The position numbers and the translations under genes were made by a program. From Streptomyces davaonensis JCM 4913 (GTDB taxonomy: Bacteria; Actinomycetota; Actinomycetes; Streptomycetales; Streptomycetaceae): DNA of 64,000 bases. Shown one piece after another: positions 63,090 to 64,000 of the stretch (positions within the stretch are counted from its first letter, which is position 1; the number at the start of each line of letters is the position of its first letter). The notes under the pieces are model-generated. The model ran no database searches, was not told where the DNA came from, and saw only the letters and a list, made by a program, of their open reading frames with translations. The stretch is taken from positions 5,242,053 to 5,306,052 of the forward strand of contig NC_020504.1 of the NCBI RefSeq assembly GCF_000349325.1, read 5' to 3'.

Positions 63090-64000
63090 GTGAGTAAGGC
63101 GTGGATCGTGGCGGGTGCCGCTGTCGCGGCGGGGCTCAGCTTCGTGATGCTGCTCGTCGTGGGGGTTTACGTCGTTGCCGGGAATCTGGCCAACGGGGTC
63201 GGTGGCGGCGCCAAGGCGTTGGCCAAGGGGGCGGTGCCCGCCGCGTATCAGACGCTTGTGCAGAAGTGGGGCAACCTCTGCCCCGCCATCAATCCCGCGC
63301 TGCTCGCCGCCCAGCTCTATCAGGAGAGCGGCTTCAATCCCAAGGCCCAGAGTCCGGCGGCCGCGCAGGGGATAGCGCAGTTCATCCCCGGCACCTGGGC
63401 CACGCACGGCATCGACGGCGACGGTGACGGGGACCGGGACGTCTGGGATCCGCAGGATGCCATTCCGTCCGCCGCGTCCTACGACTGCGAACTCGCCTCC
63501 TACGTCAAGGACGTGCCCGGCGACGCCACGAAGAACATGCTCGCCGCCTACAACGCCGGGGCGTACGCGGTCATCAAGTACGGAGGGGTGCCGCCGTACA
63601 GCGAGACCCGGAACTACGTGAAGACGATCACGACGCTGGAGGAGAGCTTCGCCGCGCCCGTCGGGCGGGTCGATCCCTCGGAGCAGGCCGCCGGGGCCAT
63701 TGCCTACGCGCAGAAGAAGCTCGGGACCTTGTATCTGTGGGGTGGGGACGGCACCGCTGAGGACGGGGGGCGGTTCGACTGTTCCGGGTTGACCAAGGCT
63801 GCGTATGACAGCGTCGGGGTGTCGTTGCCGCGCGTTGCCAATGATCAGTACAACGCTGGGCCCCATCCGGCCAGGGACGAGCTGCTTCCCGGGGATCTGG
63901 TGTTCTTCTCCGACGACCTCACCAACTCGCGGGCCATCCGGCATGTGGGGATTTATGTGGGTGGCGGGTACATGATCGACGCACCGAGAACGGGTGCTGT
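63090..64000 (+). CDS. SLT-type transglycosylase plus NlpC/P60 cell-wall hydrolase, 3' end outside window
   Basis: About 303 residues are visible. An N-terminal hydrophobic segment (about 5-32) is followed by a lytic-transglycosylase-like domain (AAQLYQESGFNPKAQS, with Glu in YQESGF; then AAQGIAQFIPGTW) and an NlpC/P60 domain with the catalytic Cys in FDCSGLTKAAYDSVG and the His in RHVGIYVGGG. It opens peptidoglycan, as VirB1-like proteins do for T4SS, and belongs next to the cmd-like cluster in my recollection of S. coelicolor. GTG 63090 is the start, TTG 63084 an option. Confidence 0.88.
   Translation, partial: MSKAWIVAGAAVAAGLSFVMLLVVGVYVVAGNLANGVGGGAKALAKGAVPAAYQTLVQKWGNLCPAINPALLAAQLYQESGFNPKAQSPAAAQGIAQFIPGTWATHGIDGDGDGDRDVWDPQDAIPSAASYDCELASYVKDVPGDATKNMLAAYNAGAYAVIKYGGVPPYSETRNYVKTITTLEESFAAPVGRVDPSEQAAGAIAYAQKKLGTLYLWGGDGTAEDGGRFDCSGLTKAAYDSVGVSLPRVANDQYNAGPHPARDELLPGDLVFFSDDLTNSRAIRHVGIYVGGGYMIDAPRTGA

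Overview
The window comes from a high-GC actinobacterial chromosome and is almost certainly Streptomyces. The evidence is a complete 16S-23S-5S operon with Streptomyces-type sequence and no tRNA in the spacer, frequent GTG/TTG starts, an AtrA-type TetR regulator next to a type II NADH dehydrogenase, SpoIIE-type phosphatases, an M23 peptidase behind a c-di-AMP riboswitch, and an actinomycete T4SS-like membrane cluster. From memory only, the order helicase - M23 - PrsW - trmB - lhgO - TPR regulator - asparagine-synthase-like - sigma - atrA - ndh - SpoIIE - MFS/MarR - rrn - T4SS-like genes matches the S. coelicolor SCO4090s-SCO4132 region.

Layout. 1-9404: hrpA (cut by the left edge), a Glu-Asp-Phe tRNA operon, a metallophosphoesterase, a zincin-type metallopeptidase, a lipoprotein, a DEAD-box helicase with an Arg/Gly/Asp-rich tail, an APC permease and tRNA-Lys. 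9500-18415: an arsenic island with two ArsC reductases, an ArsR-phosphatase fusion, a thioredoxin reductase, a CoA-disulfide-reductase-like flavoprotein, two ArsR repressors, an aquaporin-like channel, two further flavoproteins and an ArsI C-As lyase. No Acr3 or ArsB pump is visible. 18479-25403: lipoprotein and membrane genes of unknown role, a riboflavin-type pair (ribA and a domain-swapped RibD-like gene) around a MarR gene with three matching palindromes, and an alginate-lyase-like lipoprotein.

25455-44887: initiator tRNA, SpoIIE phosphatase, riboswitch plus M23 peptidase, PrsW protease, trmB, lhgO, a TPR regulator, an asparagine-synthase-like protein, an ECF sigma factor fused to a membrane and carbohydrate-binding tail, atrA, ndh, a PAS-SpoIIE-HATPase protein, and an MFS/MarR pair. 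44888-50730: the rrn operon with its promoters and terminator. 50761-51586: a decayed two-component fusion pseudogene. 52249-59284: six genes resembling the cmdABCDEF/T4SS-like cluster (VirD4-, VirB4-, SCO6880-, VirB6- and VirB8-like proteins and a small membrane protein). 59576-62994: a small accessory patch (TetR/SDR, DUF1330, CdiI-like immunity, hypothetical). 63090-end: an SLT plus NlpC/P60 cell-wall hydrolase, cut by the right edge, that probably belongs with the T4SS-like cluster.

Working together: in the arsenic island arsenate is reduced by ArsC with electrons from thioredoxin reductase, arsenite probably leaves through the MIP channel, and organoarsenicals are handled by the flavoproteins and ArsI, all under ArsR control. 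The right-hand cluster looks like a cell-envelope translocation machine with its own peptidoglycan hydrolase.
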